Positions 35,686 through 47,389 of a DNA stretch of 64,000 bases are shown here, piece after piece. The DNA comes from Hysterangium stoloniferum (Eukaryota; Basidiomycota; Agaricomycetes; Hysterangiales; Hysterangiaceae). The notes below the pieces were generated by a model. That model worked only from the letters and a program-made list of their open reading frames with translations. It was not told the DNA's origin and did not search any database. The stretch's first letter is position 1. The number at the start of each line of letters is the position of its first letter. The position numbers and the translations under genes are program-made. Location: contig WHVD01000183.1 in assembly GCA_015178975.1 (NCBI GenBank), positions 62,001 to 126,000 on the forward strand. Direction: 5' to 3'.

Positions 35686-35800
35686 ACAAAGCCATGGGAT
35701 AAAACGTATATCCAGTTTGCGCAGCAAGGCCTTTCCATCAACCTCGGCATCCACCACACGAGAAAAAAATGTATGAGGCTTCTCCACAAATTCCAGCTTG
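35686..35800 (-). pseudogene. N-terminal remnant of an MFS permease
   Basis: Reading leftward, the translation contains VVDAEVDGKALLRKLDIRFI followed by PWLC. This is the conserved first-exon signature of allantoate/nicotinate-type MFS permeases; the intact gene here has DEKKLVRKLDWALVPW. Nothing resembling the membrane helices follows before LTR-A copy 3. It may be the other end of the remnant at 13274-13960. Confidence 0.55.
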
Positions 35801-35899
35801 GGGTGGGACACGATCAGACCCAATTTCGAGATGATTCCAATTAATAACCTTTACATATGGTATAATCGATCCAACATGGTTATGGTCTCAGCTCCAGAT

Positions 35900-36340
35900 G
35901 AACTTGGCAGATGAAGTGTAAGTACACCTTGGTTTTTTTTTCTTTTCCATTTTTATCTACCGTGGACGCGACTCATGGAGTGCGTTCGTCATAGGGTACA
36001 AGGGATCTGGGGGTATATAACGGATTTGACTGGAATATTAAATAGTTCGGATTGTCTTTCGCTATTACAGCGAGGTCGGCTTGTATCTTCTCTCTTCACT
36101 GTGACCGCATATGGAACACACCGTTGGGAAGAGAGATTTTTTAAACCGATGAAGGTGTTTTGGAGTGGGCACATTTGATCCTCAGCTGTGCTTGGATACT
36201 TTGCTGACGTCCCGTTGTGATTGTCAACGAGCCTGTGAAAGGATGCAACCACTGGATAGCAGACAGCACATTTTTCAGTGTTATGAAGTAGGTATAGGCA
36301 TCTAAACTTGTTTTCAAAACATGTTTAACCTTTACACATG
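35900..36340 (+). other. Coding-like but unassigned stretch
   Basis: A 67-codon plus frame (35975-36178) and, in another frame, a stretch ending ...QHIFQCYE before a GTAGGTA donor near 36290 look protein-like. No consistent gene model or family was found, so it may be a gene fragment left at the edge of the transposon block. Confidence 0.25.
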
Positions 36341-36597
36341 TTTTATCAGGATGGTAGAAATTGACAAAATTTCGTCACCCTTCTCCTTTAGTATTTTCCC
36401 GCATCTCCTGTCTTGTTTACGGGGAGGGGAGTGTGTAACAGAGGTAATAGATCTCTTGGTTTGGTAGCCAAGCCTCCCACCGCTACTTGTCCACATAGCT
36501 TGAGCTAATAGTGAAATGTGCCGTTTGTAATTGTACATGCTATATATAACAAATCGAATATTCAAACAGTACAATCAATGCTAGACGGGTTTGAATT

Positions 36598-36652
36598 CTG
36601 TAAAGGTGGTAATGGTCTCCCACCACGGACATATGTTCTAAATGATAGAAGA
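36598..36652 (-). repeat. Degenerate tandem copy of the last TUL1 exon
   Basis: Repeats 36655-36709, which hold the terminal exon of the Tul1 gene, including its TTTAG acceptor and the ATATGTCCGC block. In the copy a two-base loss and substitutions destroy the Cys residues. It lies directly beyond the stop codon. Confidence 0.7.
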
Positions 36653-36656
36653 GTTT

Positions 36657-39600
36657 CTACAAAGGGGGTAATGCTCTCCGACACTGCGGACATATATTCT
36701 AAATAATAAAAGGGAGGTCAGGAACACGAAACCACATGTAGGAAATAAGTACCTTGATAGCCAACCACTGCTCTAAACAGCGTGTGTGCTGCGCACTGTA
36801 TTAATTACTGTCGAGGAAAATAAATGGATAATCACGTACGAAGACATGATGGCACGGAGCCCAAGCATATGTTCTTCGCAAGCCGGCAGTCGTCGGTGGA
36901 AGCAATTGGGGACCCAAAGCGCCGCTTGGAGGCTCCGGATGAATGATGATCGGTTCAATGCAGATCGCGCAATCCCCTAATGACTGTTTTGGCGCTTCTG
37001 TATCTGGGTCTGGTAGAACGGGATGGTAATCGTACACGCTTAGGGTGACCCACTAAATCCTGACAGTGAGCAATAATCATTCTAAGCAGGTACAAACACA
37101 CATTATCTGGAAGGAAAAACGAAGGACCGAAGTAATCTTGACCCAAAATGATCGCTACTTGTACAAGTAACAGAATGACAACCAGCCAGACCCAGTCTAT
37201 AAAATCCTAGTTAGTTTTGCTACGAAAGCATCCAAAAGGAAAATAAATATTTCTTACACGATGCATCCACCCCTAAAACATTCTCGGGGCAACCGAAGGT
37301 ATCTGTAGACACATGAGACTAAGCAACTCTATTTTGTCCGGACCTACACAATGCGAAGAATAATCTTCCGATTGTACTGCCTATCAGATAATCTTTGTTC
37401 AATCCTGGCCTCAAGCTCCGACGAGCTGAACGATAAATTTGCGGGGCCCATAAGAATGAATATATAAGTCCTATGGTAAAAAGAGCCAAAACCGGGGAAA
37501 AGATCACGTTGAAGAAAAATATCATTGATACAACGACGAGGAACCCTGAAATATGAAGAAGAAAAAATCCAAGTTGTCAGCCCGATATACCTGAACATTG
37601 AAAGTATAGGGACATACAGAATTGTGTCTGCGGTTCTATTTGTATACGAGTTTGAATGGCCCCCATGACGTTTGTAGATTGCATGGTGCCCTCCGACTGT
37701 ACACTGGCGGCCGTTGATAGATCCGCTTCATTCGAATCTACTGAGCGACCGGCCATCCTCAATCCCTCCCTGAAGGCCGCTTCCTCAGGACCTTGAATCT
37801 GATTTATCAGAATTGCATAGCGCTTCCGGGAAGGAACAATTTTAGGTAACAATAATTTATTGAGTAATTAGACTTACGGCCTCATATACTAAGAGCAAAC
37901 AGGCCAGGAAGCCGGGCGCCATAAGTGACAGGGACGACTTGTTGTCAGAAAAGATTCCGAACGTCAAGTGCTACCAAGAATCAGAATGAAACTCCCACAT
38001 GTAAGAAATAAGCTTACTGCTATAAAAGATATCGAATCTGCGCCTGCTTGGGCGACAAAACTCCACCGAGAAACTCGAGAAATACCAGCTGGCGTTCGTC
38101 CGGCAGGTGACTCAATCTGGCGTGCCAATAGGACAAGAAGGCCCAAGTAAACCATAAAAGCATAACCGGCATCTTTACCAACGCGCGACGACATGAAACC
38201 AGGAATATACTAAATAAGAAATTGGACTCACAAGTAGTGGCTTTTCGCCAAAACTTCTGCAATCTATGATTCATATATAAGTACGAACTAATAGCCTATG
38301 CCTTGAATACTGACTTCATCCCCTTTGCATCCCGACTTTCCAATAATATGCCACAGTTTTTACTTATGAGAACGCCGTCGAGCACAAGAGGCGGGGCTCT
38401 GACAGTAGATATGCCAGTGGGCTTGTCTAACTCCGCTTCCAGCTCCCTCATAAGGAAGGGTGAAATATCTGAAGGTTGTAACTGGAGATGGAACGAGAAG
38501 TCGCAAGCTGGTGAGTCGGATTCATCTAAGCAATGCAACGAAATCAGAAAATTGCTCATAATATAGAAATGTACAGAATTGACCGTTTGGGTTACTATTA
38601 TCATTTTCAAACGACCCGGCTTCTATCATACTGGCCAGCTTCTCGATACGACGGTCTAATTCACGCGCTATAATATGTGCTGTGACACCATGAAGCCCGG
38701 GAGGTACGAGTGATGGAAGCTCTCTAATATCTGAAAAACGACTGATTTGCCGGTAAGGATAACGATCAAATAGAGCATGCACCAAGCTAACCCTTTGGGA
38801 GCCGCTAATCCGACGAAGGATCCGTTGGTCAAGAAGTGGATACCATCAATTTGCAACCTGAGCTCTGAACCATCATCAGTGGTCAGATCGACCTTTCCCT
38901 AAGAATACACTGAGCAAATGACATGAGCTATCAACCATGCTCACATGTAGAAGGACCAAATCTTCCGACGACTCTGTGGAATTGTTTATTGTCCCTTTAT
39001 CTCGACGTTCTAAAATTGTGACGACGATTTTGCGAACGTGTGTCCAATTGAAGGCTCCTGATCTTTCCCAGGCATTGATGGCGTTCACTTGGTCGTGCTC
39101 AAGGAATTGCTTTGAAAAAGGAAGCCATGCTGGTGATTCGGAGAGATTGCTGGTAGGGAATGACATGGTGTTTAATGCAGTCAAATTATGGAATTTAGAA
39201 GGTCCACTAAAAAATCCCGAGACGTTGCGATAATACGACGAGTGGCTGTCGAGCACCACGGGTGTAGGAATTAAAGAATGAACGAGTGGAAGGAGTGTGG
39301 GATCTTGCGAAGGCTAATAAAATACCTCAATGAAATATGCCTAACATCATAACATGCACATACCATGGAAAAATTGGACTCAGTCCCGTTCAGCCAAGCA
39401 GTGTAATTGGATTTCTGGTACTTCAAAGATTGCAGTGCATCCTCTTTCCTCTGAGTGTTAATACAGCTGAGATGTCACTGAAACATTAGTCTCACTGTGT
39501 TGGTTCTTTGAAGTGATCGAATTATCTTCGTTCCCTCCACCAGTCATCAAGAACAGCATAAATATTAAGAATAACATGGAAGATATCGAGCTACGAGTGA

Positions 39601-39781
39601 TATGTGATAAGCCCGTCTCAGTTATTATAACAAGTAGCTCTCACCTTCGAGCGGGGGGTAATGGTTGTGCGACAATTGGTTCATTCCTCTCTTCAGCATC
39701 GTTCACGGTGGCTGCATTTCGCCTGTCCATGAGTGAAGGAGGCGCTGATGAGAATCGTGGGAAGTCATACTGCTTTGTCAT
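36657..39781 (-). CDS. TUL1: Tul1/Dsc1-like transmembrane RING ubiquitin ligase
   Basis: Membrane E3 ligase of the Golgi/endosome Dsc complex, acting in membrane-protein quality control and, in fission yeast and aspergilli, SREBP cleavage. The N-terminal luminal part has a hydrophobic segment (SSMLFLIFMLFLMTGGG), NxT/S sites and the conserved STVRAPPLVLDGVLISKNCG block (about 38400). Several membrane helices follow between 38200 and 37080 (for example VYLGLLVLLARQI, VVSMIFFFNVIFSPVLALF). The C-terminal RING is assembled by splicing three exons: CAICIEPI and YAWAPCHHVF, then HTRCLEQWLAIK, then NICPQCRRALPPL with the stop at 36657. Start may be 39781 (MTKQYDFPRF) or the in-frame Met at 39730, which leaves more room for the divergent NNF1 promoter. 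Confidence 0.88.
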
Positions 39782-39792
39782 GCTTTTATATC

Positions 39793-40678
39793 ATGTCCCA
39801 AGGACGTTCCGACCAAGACGACCACGCTGTTGAGGCGGGGTCGAGTAAACGATATCAACACTTCTATTCTGCATTGCAACTAGCCACACGGAGCGCAGCA
39901 TCGAAATGGACGTCAGTCATTTCGATTAATTCTCTTCAATTTCCTCAGCTACATCTTACGATACGTCGGTTAATTTGGAACTATCTAGCTACGAAGACTT
40001 CCAGGAATGTTTTCCAACATATTGTCAGGAGTTCCCGGTGAAGGCCCAAACCCTTCGTACCCAAATGGCGAAGAATATATTTGAGGTCACCAAGGTGCGA
40101 TTTCATGCCTAGCATCCCCAGTAAGGTCACGCTTATTCACGTGTTGCGACGCGTCATTTAGCAAGAGACTGATCAACTACTGGCAGAGCATGATGTGGCG
40201 GCTGCCACAGACGTTTTGCACGAGGTTGTTCTTGAAGGGCGGGCCAAGAGACAGTCAGGGCAACACGACGATGCTCCAGATTTGTGGTCTGCCAGCACTG
40301 CGCCGCGGGCAGCTGTACACGCGCGCACTGTACCAGTTCTCGAGGCGGAACGTGACCGGCTACTTGCCCAGTTGCAGATGGTAAAAAGAAGCCTCCAATG
40401 AATCATCTTCGACTGCTTATTTTTCATCAATTGAAAGGTCACTAAGGAGAACGAAGCTTTGATAGAGGAATTGGAACAGAATGAATCCAACAAACAGGCA
40501 TTCGAAGCTGAGACTACTCGACGGTTAGATTTATTAGATCAGGTCTGTTTGATGTAGGCTTGATCCATTTACTCACTGAAGCTTTTTGCAGTTGGCTTCT
40601 TCCCTCGAAAATCTTCCGCTACAGGAAATGGAACAGTGGGCGATGGACACTGAGGAATCTCTGGGAACTCGCGCCTAA
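39793..40678 (+). CDS. Nnf1-like kinetochore (MIND complex) subunit
   Basis: Predicted 211 residues from five exons that keep phase: 39793-39911, 39989-40094, 40162-40380, 40438-40542 and 40592-40678. The N-terminal SKRYQHFYSALQLATRS followed by YEDFQECFPTYCQEFP matches the head domain of Nnf1/PMF1 (Mis12-MIND complex). The rest is a helical coiled coil with a long Glu/Gln/Leu pattern (VPVLEAERDRLLAQLQM, VTKENEALIEELEQNE). It has no catalytic motif. It is transcribed head-to-head with TUL1 from a very short shared 5' region. Confidence rests on pattern and length, since Nnf1 proteins are poorly conserved. Confidence 0.65.
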
Positions 40679-40919
40679 CATTCAATAGGTCGTGTGTATG
40701 AGACGGTTTCAGACTACCACGCCTTTTTATTCATGTCGCTTTGTATTAGCTTAGCTGTACAGTATTTGCCGGGGCACCTACCATGTACCATGCGTTGAGT
40801 GGAAATATTCCTTCTGCAGTCAACAGTCCTTTTTCATTGCTTTGACAAATACTTGATGGTACTTATCACCTGGATGTTCACCCACACGTCTTATACAATC
40901 GTCACAGATCCTTGAATTA

Positions 40920-43808
40920 TTATTGTGGCTGCACCCCGCCCCCTGTTATCTCTAGCAATCCCTCTATACTCTGGCCTAAATCACCGTCATTCGCTTCTAA
41001 GACCATTTCCGCTACCTCCTGATCCACGGTAGGGAATATCTGTCTCAAAGTCTCCCGCGCTGCATCCTGTGCGGCCAAATGAGCACGATCAATCTCATCT
41101 TGCATTGCTCCAAAATCTAGGGTTGGAGTTGGGTTTCTTGACGGATGTGCGCTATTTACTTGCAGTTGGCTATGAGAAGGTGACGAAGGTGGCAGCTGAG
41201 GGTTTTGATAAGAGGGTCCAAGAACTAGGGGTTGATTTGTCAAGGGCTGCCCGCGGGTCGTAGGCGTATAATCGATTCCGGGTGAGGATCCGAGATATGT
41301 ATTTGATGGCGAGTATGTTGGCCTAATTCGTGGTTTGTAAGGGGTATGAATAGGCTGTTGATACATAGGGTCATTGGTCGGCGTTTGTGGTGGTTGACTT
41401 GTTGGCTCCGTCGCATTCCCAACCGTGAGAGGTGCAAACGGACCGGGAAGATCACGCCAGCCCATGCGCCCACCTTCCCTTTCACTTTGAGCTCCAGATA
41501 AACCTGTCTCGTCCAACACATCACTGAAAATTCGGCCTATCGCTGTTAGAGGTTTTGAAATAGTATCAGATGTCCGTTGAAAAAAACGGCGGGTGTCTTC
41601 TGCCAGAGACACTTGAGACGCATTAGATTCTCCGTTCTCCCCAACGTTAGATGGCATGGGCAGAGACAGAGGCCGTGCTGCTTCCTCTCCTGCTAATGGC
41701 GATATGATGACATCTTTTGTTGGCGTGCCACGTGCAGTTGGTGTTCGCGGTGTCAATGGCGTCGTGGGTGGTGAAGGAGTGCGTGTTGGCGGCAGTGCTT
41801 CAATGGCAGACTCAACATTGCTACAGATTGAGTGCATGAGATCTCGAGTCCAAGATGTTAAGTATATGATATGAATTCACCCTTCGAACTCTTCCTGGCT
41901 GATGTTTGACAAAGATGTATGATCCATTGTTTCAATGAAAGATACAGCACCCATCTATAGAGATAAATTAACAGAGGAGGTTATCATTATACCGTTTTAG
42001 ACTCACCAAGCTAGATAGATAATACCCTGCTTCGCTCTGCAACTTATTGGGGCGTCGAAAGCGGCTGATGTATCTAACGTAAGTGCGTCAGACAACATAC
42101 AGCACAGCCGTACAACAAATACATGACTCACTCTATATTGCTTAATAAATGCTCTGGGTTCGCCTTTAACACTACGAATATAAGAATGGGAATGAAAGAA
42201 TCGGCTCCCTCTGACAGTTTGATATGCCGAATCAGACCTGCAAAAAAGCGTCAGCGACCCATCGGTATAGTTGTTTATATTAGCTTAATAGAAGCGAAGC
42301 CAACACAAGCACCAAAAAAATTGTGGAATTACCAAAGATGACCTTGCAGCAATTCAATATGCATATCAGCTTATCTCGCGGTGCTTTGTAGTGATTGATC
42401 TTCAGAAGTTCTAGATATATGCCTTCAGCTACACGCACTCGAGCGCAATAAATGCTCTGACCTTGTTGAGCAAACTCCAAAAAACCTTTGACTTCCTTTC
42501 CCTGAGTCATTCCACCGGTGGGTATATCAAGATGTTCCTCACGCAGCCATCCGAAAAGTAGGATGCGCTGTTTCAAAACATGGTCTCGTTCCAAATCATC
42601 TGTTGTGCGTAATGATGGCGGTAGTAATGGCTGAAACGTGCTGGTTCGAATTTAATCCCCATCGTCCTAGAGGCTAATGCTACCATTGAGACTTACAATT
42701 CATATAGTCGATTCATCACAAGCTTTTCCATGGCTTCCATAGCGTTTTCAAATTCCTGTGGGGGTGCATCTAACCAGGGTGATCCATCCAAGGTGCGCAT
42801 CTTGTTTGCAATAAACTATGTGACGTTAAAAAACAAATCATGTATGTCTTTAGTTAGGGACGCATACATCCAGAAAGTCGTGAATAATCTTAATTTGATC
42901 ATTCACAGCAAAAGTCTTCTTTGCAAAATTGGAGAGAAAACTGCCGAAAGAACGATTATAATTAATCATGTGATAAGCAGCCGATTGACGATATACCTTC
43001 GTAAATATTTGGCTATAGGATCGGCACCTTTCGTTTTCATTTGATCAAGAAACCTTTGGAAATCAAACTGATGATCTTGTTTGGGAGAGTTATTAGCGCC
43101 TCGCAGCGGAGGCGTTGCTTGCGAATTGCTTTGTTCTTGTAAGGCATTCGGCGGTGTATCTGGGGCAGTAATGTTGTTATTAGGAAGTGACGAGTGGTGT
43201 GAATGCCGTAGAGACGAGGATCGTGGTGGCAGGGGAAGCGGCGGGGTGACAGATCTCCTTGGAGAGAGCGACAATGTTCGCGCGAGGGAAGCAAGTGATG
43301 GGAAGGATGAAATGAATGCTGGAGCAGAATGTGCACCAGACAGCCCACTCTGGAGTACAGTTGGCTCATTATCTGAGATTTCTGAATCAGGCGGCGCTCC
43401 AGTAGATGATGGTGTTGAAGGTAACACAGATATTTCAGGATGTGGAACGTCTGCAACGTCTTTGCTCGGAGGAGGGGGTGGGGAAGGTGTGGAAAGCCGA
43501 GGTAAATGGCCAGCAGAACCGGCCCAGGCTTCTCGAGCGTCCCTTTCTACCTGATCTGCCACCAAAGGATCGAATTCGCTCAGGAGGGAGGTATCATGCT
43601 CCTGCAGTGGTTCAGATTTAGAGGTAGAAAATACGTTTTCAAATAAAGTCAGATCATGCGCTGACATAGCATTCACGGGCCGTGTTTCAGGTTCCATGGT
43701 AGTTTGTGGCTCGTCAAGATGTTGGCTAGATGACCATGGATTGATTTCCTCTGTAGCATGAAGCAAAGGTTTCTCAATAACTCGCTGTTCCAGTTCTTCG
43801 TCGGCCAT
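40920..43808 (-). CDS. VPS9: Vps9-type Rab5 GEF with C-terminal CUE domain
   Basis: Guanine-nucleotide exchange factor for Rab5-like GTPases in endosomal transport. The start at 43808 (MADEELEQRVIEKPLLHATE) gives a long Pro/Ser-rich N-terminal part. The helical bundle follows (FLDFIANKMRTLDG, NAMEAMEKLVMNRLYEL), then the VPS9 core: FGWLREEHLDIP, LLKINHYKAPRDKLICILNC, and the catalytic GADSFIPILIFVVLKANPE near 42190-42150. A Pro/Thr-rich linker leads to a C-terminal CUE domain (LRQIFPTVDQEVAEMVL, GDLGQSIEGLLEI), which binds ubiquitin in yeast Vps9. Introns of about 50 bases interrupt the core. An in-frame Met at 43877 is a less likely start. Confidence 0.9.
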
Positions 43809-44245
43809 AAAAGAGGATATTCGTGTAGATACTCGTGAGGTTCTAGATAGTATCAGGGGAAAGATATTAAGTATCAATACTTATTTCCCAATGCCGGCTG
43901 CGTGCAGCGTGGCCTTCAAGCGCGAAACGTGACGCGTTTGGTGTGGTCACAACGTCACAAGTATAGTTGCGCAATATAACTTGTCAAACACAAGTTACGC
44001 CTTTTATTTTTATTTATTAATTCTACGATCAATCACTACATATTTTTACTATTAGAATATTTATGTACCCATAAGTAATATAGTTTCAGCCCGCCCCCTG
44101 ACTCCTAATCAGCAACTTACATTAATGGCTACTCGCCCCTATTCCATACTCCCCATCCTTCTTGTTGTCACACCCATATTAATCAAAAAATATAACAACC
44201 AATATGTTTACATCAGATAGTCGTGACTAGATTAACCTGGCTCCC
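43809..44245. other. Intergenic stretch
   Basis: Upstream of the VPS9 gene and downstream of the MFS permease stop. No coding signal; A/T-rich in the middle. Confidence 0.5.
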
Positions 44246-47135
44246 TTACAGCACATATCTGTATCCAGACCATCCGTCGCCTTTCTCCATCTTTACCTGT
44301 GCGAGGCTCTCATAGACAGGTCCTTTACCCGGAGACCCCTTCTCTTCGGAATCATTAACACCTTTAATGATCTCATCCCGCTCACCACGGTCCCTGCGAG
44401 CATTTTCTTTCCGCAGGAGGTAGATGGTAATTAAAGTAGTGATAAATCCAATGCCGATGTACATCACTAAAGCCATAGCTTGAGAAACACAATAAATCAA
44501 ATATGAAAAAGGGGGACACGTACGTACAATCCCATGGCCAAGCCTGTACCATGGCTTATCATGGGCACGATACTTCAAAAAAACGTGTACATAAACGTGT
44601 TTGCGAGGCACTAGATCAGCGAACTCACAACATTGGAGCTGACGGCTCCATTGATATTCCCACTGGAAAGTCATCAGCGCATGTAAATATATTGTGGATA
44701 ATACTGACAAGCTGATAATCATGGCCAAAGTTACGGAACGTTTGTAAGTTCCCTCGACATTATTCGAGAACCATACACTATAGATAAAATAAGTTTCAAT
44801 CTGATATAAAAGTGCAACTAAAGCACACTGTGTTCGCTATTTAATGGGACATTAGCGCGAGAAAGAAAGGGAGGTTTGATGATACTCACGGATCAGTGGG
44901 TAGATGCCGCTCGCGGCAAGCTGAAAAAAAATTCCCCATGCTTAACAGCCGAAATAATTTAAGAATGCCCTATTTACTCACAAATACCGCAAAATATGAC
45001 AAGGCTGGATTCCTCGAAGCGATGAGAATGATATACCCAGTAGCACCTGAACAGTCGTAAAGTCACTGTATCATCGTTAACCTGCATGCTGCCTTACCAA
45101 TTGCAAAAAACACTCTGCGTAAGGTTTCAAGTAATTAATACGTCATTAAGATAGCCAGGAAATCCATTGCGTACAGATTGAAGTATCCTCTATTTCTCAA
45201 CTTGTCTGCGTAGTACCCAACGCCGCAAGTTACCATGCATGCCAATACGTAGACTGGCACGGTAAGTAGATTTGCAGGTGTCGCCTTGAAGCCTTCATGT
45301 AAAATTAAATGACAAGAGTTCAAGTTCATGCCAAAATATAGTTACCTAGCTGTGAAATACGACGTAACATCAATGGTGTTATCCATTTGAAGGGACAATG
45401 TTGCAAACCTGACTGATAATTGTAGGCAAAAACAATGAAAATGCATAGAGGGGACCGTCGCTACGTTTTTTTTCTTTTTTTCAGATCATACATATTATCG
45501 TTATCACGATGTACATACCATCCCATATATAAAAGCACTGAAAAAGTGTACATCAGTCTCAACTCAAGTAAGTAGTCCTAGATTGCGTACTTCCGATCCA
45601 CGTCTTCCAGTCCAAAAGGCTGTCGATGATATATTTCCACTTCAGTTTCTCACCTCCAGCTGAGAATTGGTCGTCTTCCTGTAATCTTTTGATGACAAAT
45701 GCACGTTCTGTTTCAGTCAAAAATTTTGCGTTGTCAGGGAAATCTTGAATGATCCAGAAGGAACATAAGCCCGCCAACACGGTGGCGAGGCCTTCAATGA
45801 TAAAAATCCAAGCCTGACAAAGGGTACAATCAGATAGGTCTGTGAGCGCGGTACACGAGAAGCGCACCCATGCGGGTTTTCCCCCAATCCCTTCCATATT
45901 AGAAATAGCAGCGGCTAACAGACCTAAGGTGTTTTCAGCTCGTAAGGATGTCATCCTCATGTCAGAGCCAACATACCCCCAAAAGCGCCTGACACTGTTG
46001 CAGCAGAAAAAAAGAAGGCAGCCCGGATACCGAATTCTGAACGTTTGTACCAGCTTTAGGGACAAAAATGAGGAGTATAAATGAAAAAAAAAATAATGCA
46101 CGGACCAACTAATTCCATTATAAGCGATAAACGGTCACCAATAAAGCAACAATCAGAGTTGACTAACCTTAGATAAAAGTTGACCTAGATCGGCTGTGTT
46201 AACATCCGACCATTCTGAATTAATTGTTACACATACTCCGGGAAAGAGTCCTGCTTCAAACATGCCTAATGGGGAAAATATCGGTTGTTAATATCCCTGT
46301 AGTCTATCATGCGTTCAAACGAAAGCACCAAGTAACCACCGCATTCCCAATAGACCACCGTAATTATGAACAAGACCTTGGACGGTCTAGATGATGAATT
46401 TAAGAGGTCAAGGGTATATAATATGTTGGTAATTCTTTAGAGAATTTCACGTACCATCATGATTCCCCATAGGAGCATCAAAAATGACAGCCAAATTGAT
46501 GGGCGGAGGCGTTTGAGGAAGACATTACTTGGGACCTGGGGATAAAATGGGTATAACTTTAAGCTTGGAGGAGAAAATTGTACCTCAAAAATAGCATATC
46601 TGTGCATTATTTGGTTATTGGACGAAAACTAGCTCATGAACAGCATAATAAACATACGAGAAAAAGAATATGGTCAGTGCAATGGCATACTGGTTGTCGT
46701 TAATATGAAGATCCGTCTCCAGGTTATAAAGCTACAAGGATTGTATAGCGGTGAATCACTCTGACATGGAATAAGACATATTCATACTCTGGCGTTTCCC
46801 TAACGAGACAATAAATTATTTGCAGGTATGTCCAAGAACAGCGAACTTACAATAGATGTCCTGTCTAGAAACGACAACAAATATAACAAAGATACTATAA
46901 TCATATCATGAGGGGGATATGCATAGAAGTCGTATTAGTTTATTCTTACACTATGGAATGGGCCGTCAGTGTCCAATTACACTTGTCATTAGTGTAAACT
47001 CACCCAAGGTACAAGAGCCCAGTCGAGCTTTCTCACTAGTTTCTTTTCATCAATCGACGAAAAATCGAATTCAGGTGTGGGGGAATCAGTGAGGTGCTCT
47101 GCTGGACCCTTTTCGCTGTCGTGTGTGGAGGACAT
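44246..47135 (-). CDS. MFS permease of the anion:cation symporter family (allantoate/nicotinate type)
   Basis: Plasma-membrane transporter of the Dal5/Tna1 group; the substrate cannot be told from sequence. Starts MSSTHDSEKGPAEHL at 47135, and the first exon ends with the conserved DEKKLVRKLDWALVPW. Later segments show AWIFIIEGLATVLAGL and IIQDFPDNAKFLTETERAF (the loop typical of this family), the ATPANLLTVPVYVLACMVTC helix with YYADKLRNRGYFNLY, a YKRSVTLAMIISLSV helix and the C-terminal ENARRDRGERDEIIKGV tail. At least ten short introns. Two decayed relatives lie at 13274-13960 and 35686-35800 on the same strand. Confidence 0.88.
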
Positions 47136-47389
47136 GGGCAACGTGGGGAATTGAAAATGAATCTGGCGCTTTTACATCGATATCAACAACAAAGTCTATT
47201 TCGAACAACATAAATGGCTAGGATCTGATTCGTTTCAATGCAGTGTCTCTCTGGACACCCAAGGTACAGAGACCATGATTCGGCAACCAGGAGCCGCCAA
47301 TTCTTCTCGTCGGCACACTGCTTCCGCGTTAATTCGGGTACACGCGTAGACCGTACCTTTTATCAAATTAAAGTGCTTATTACAAAGTT

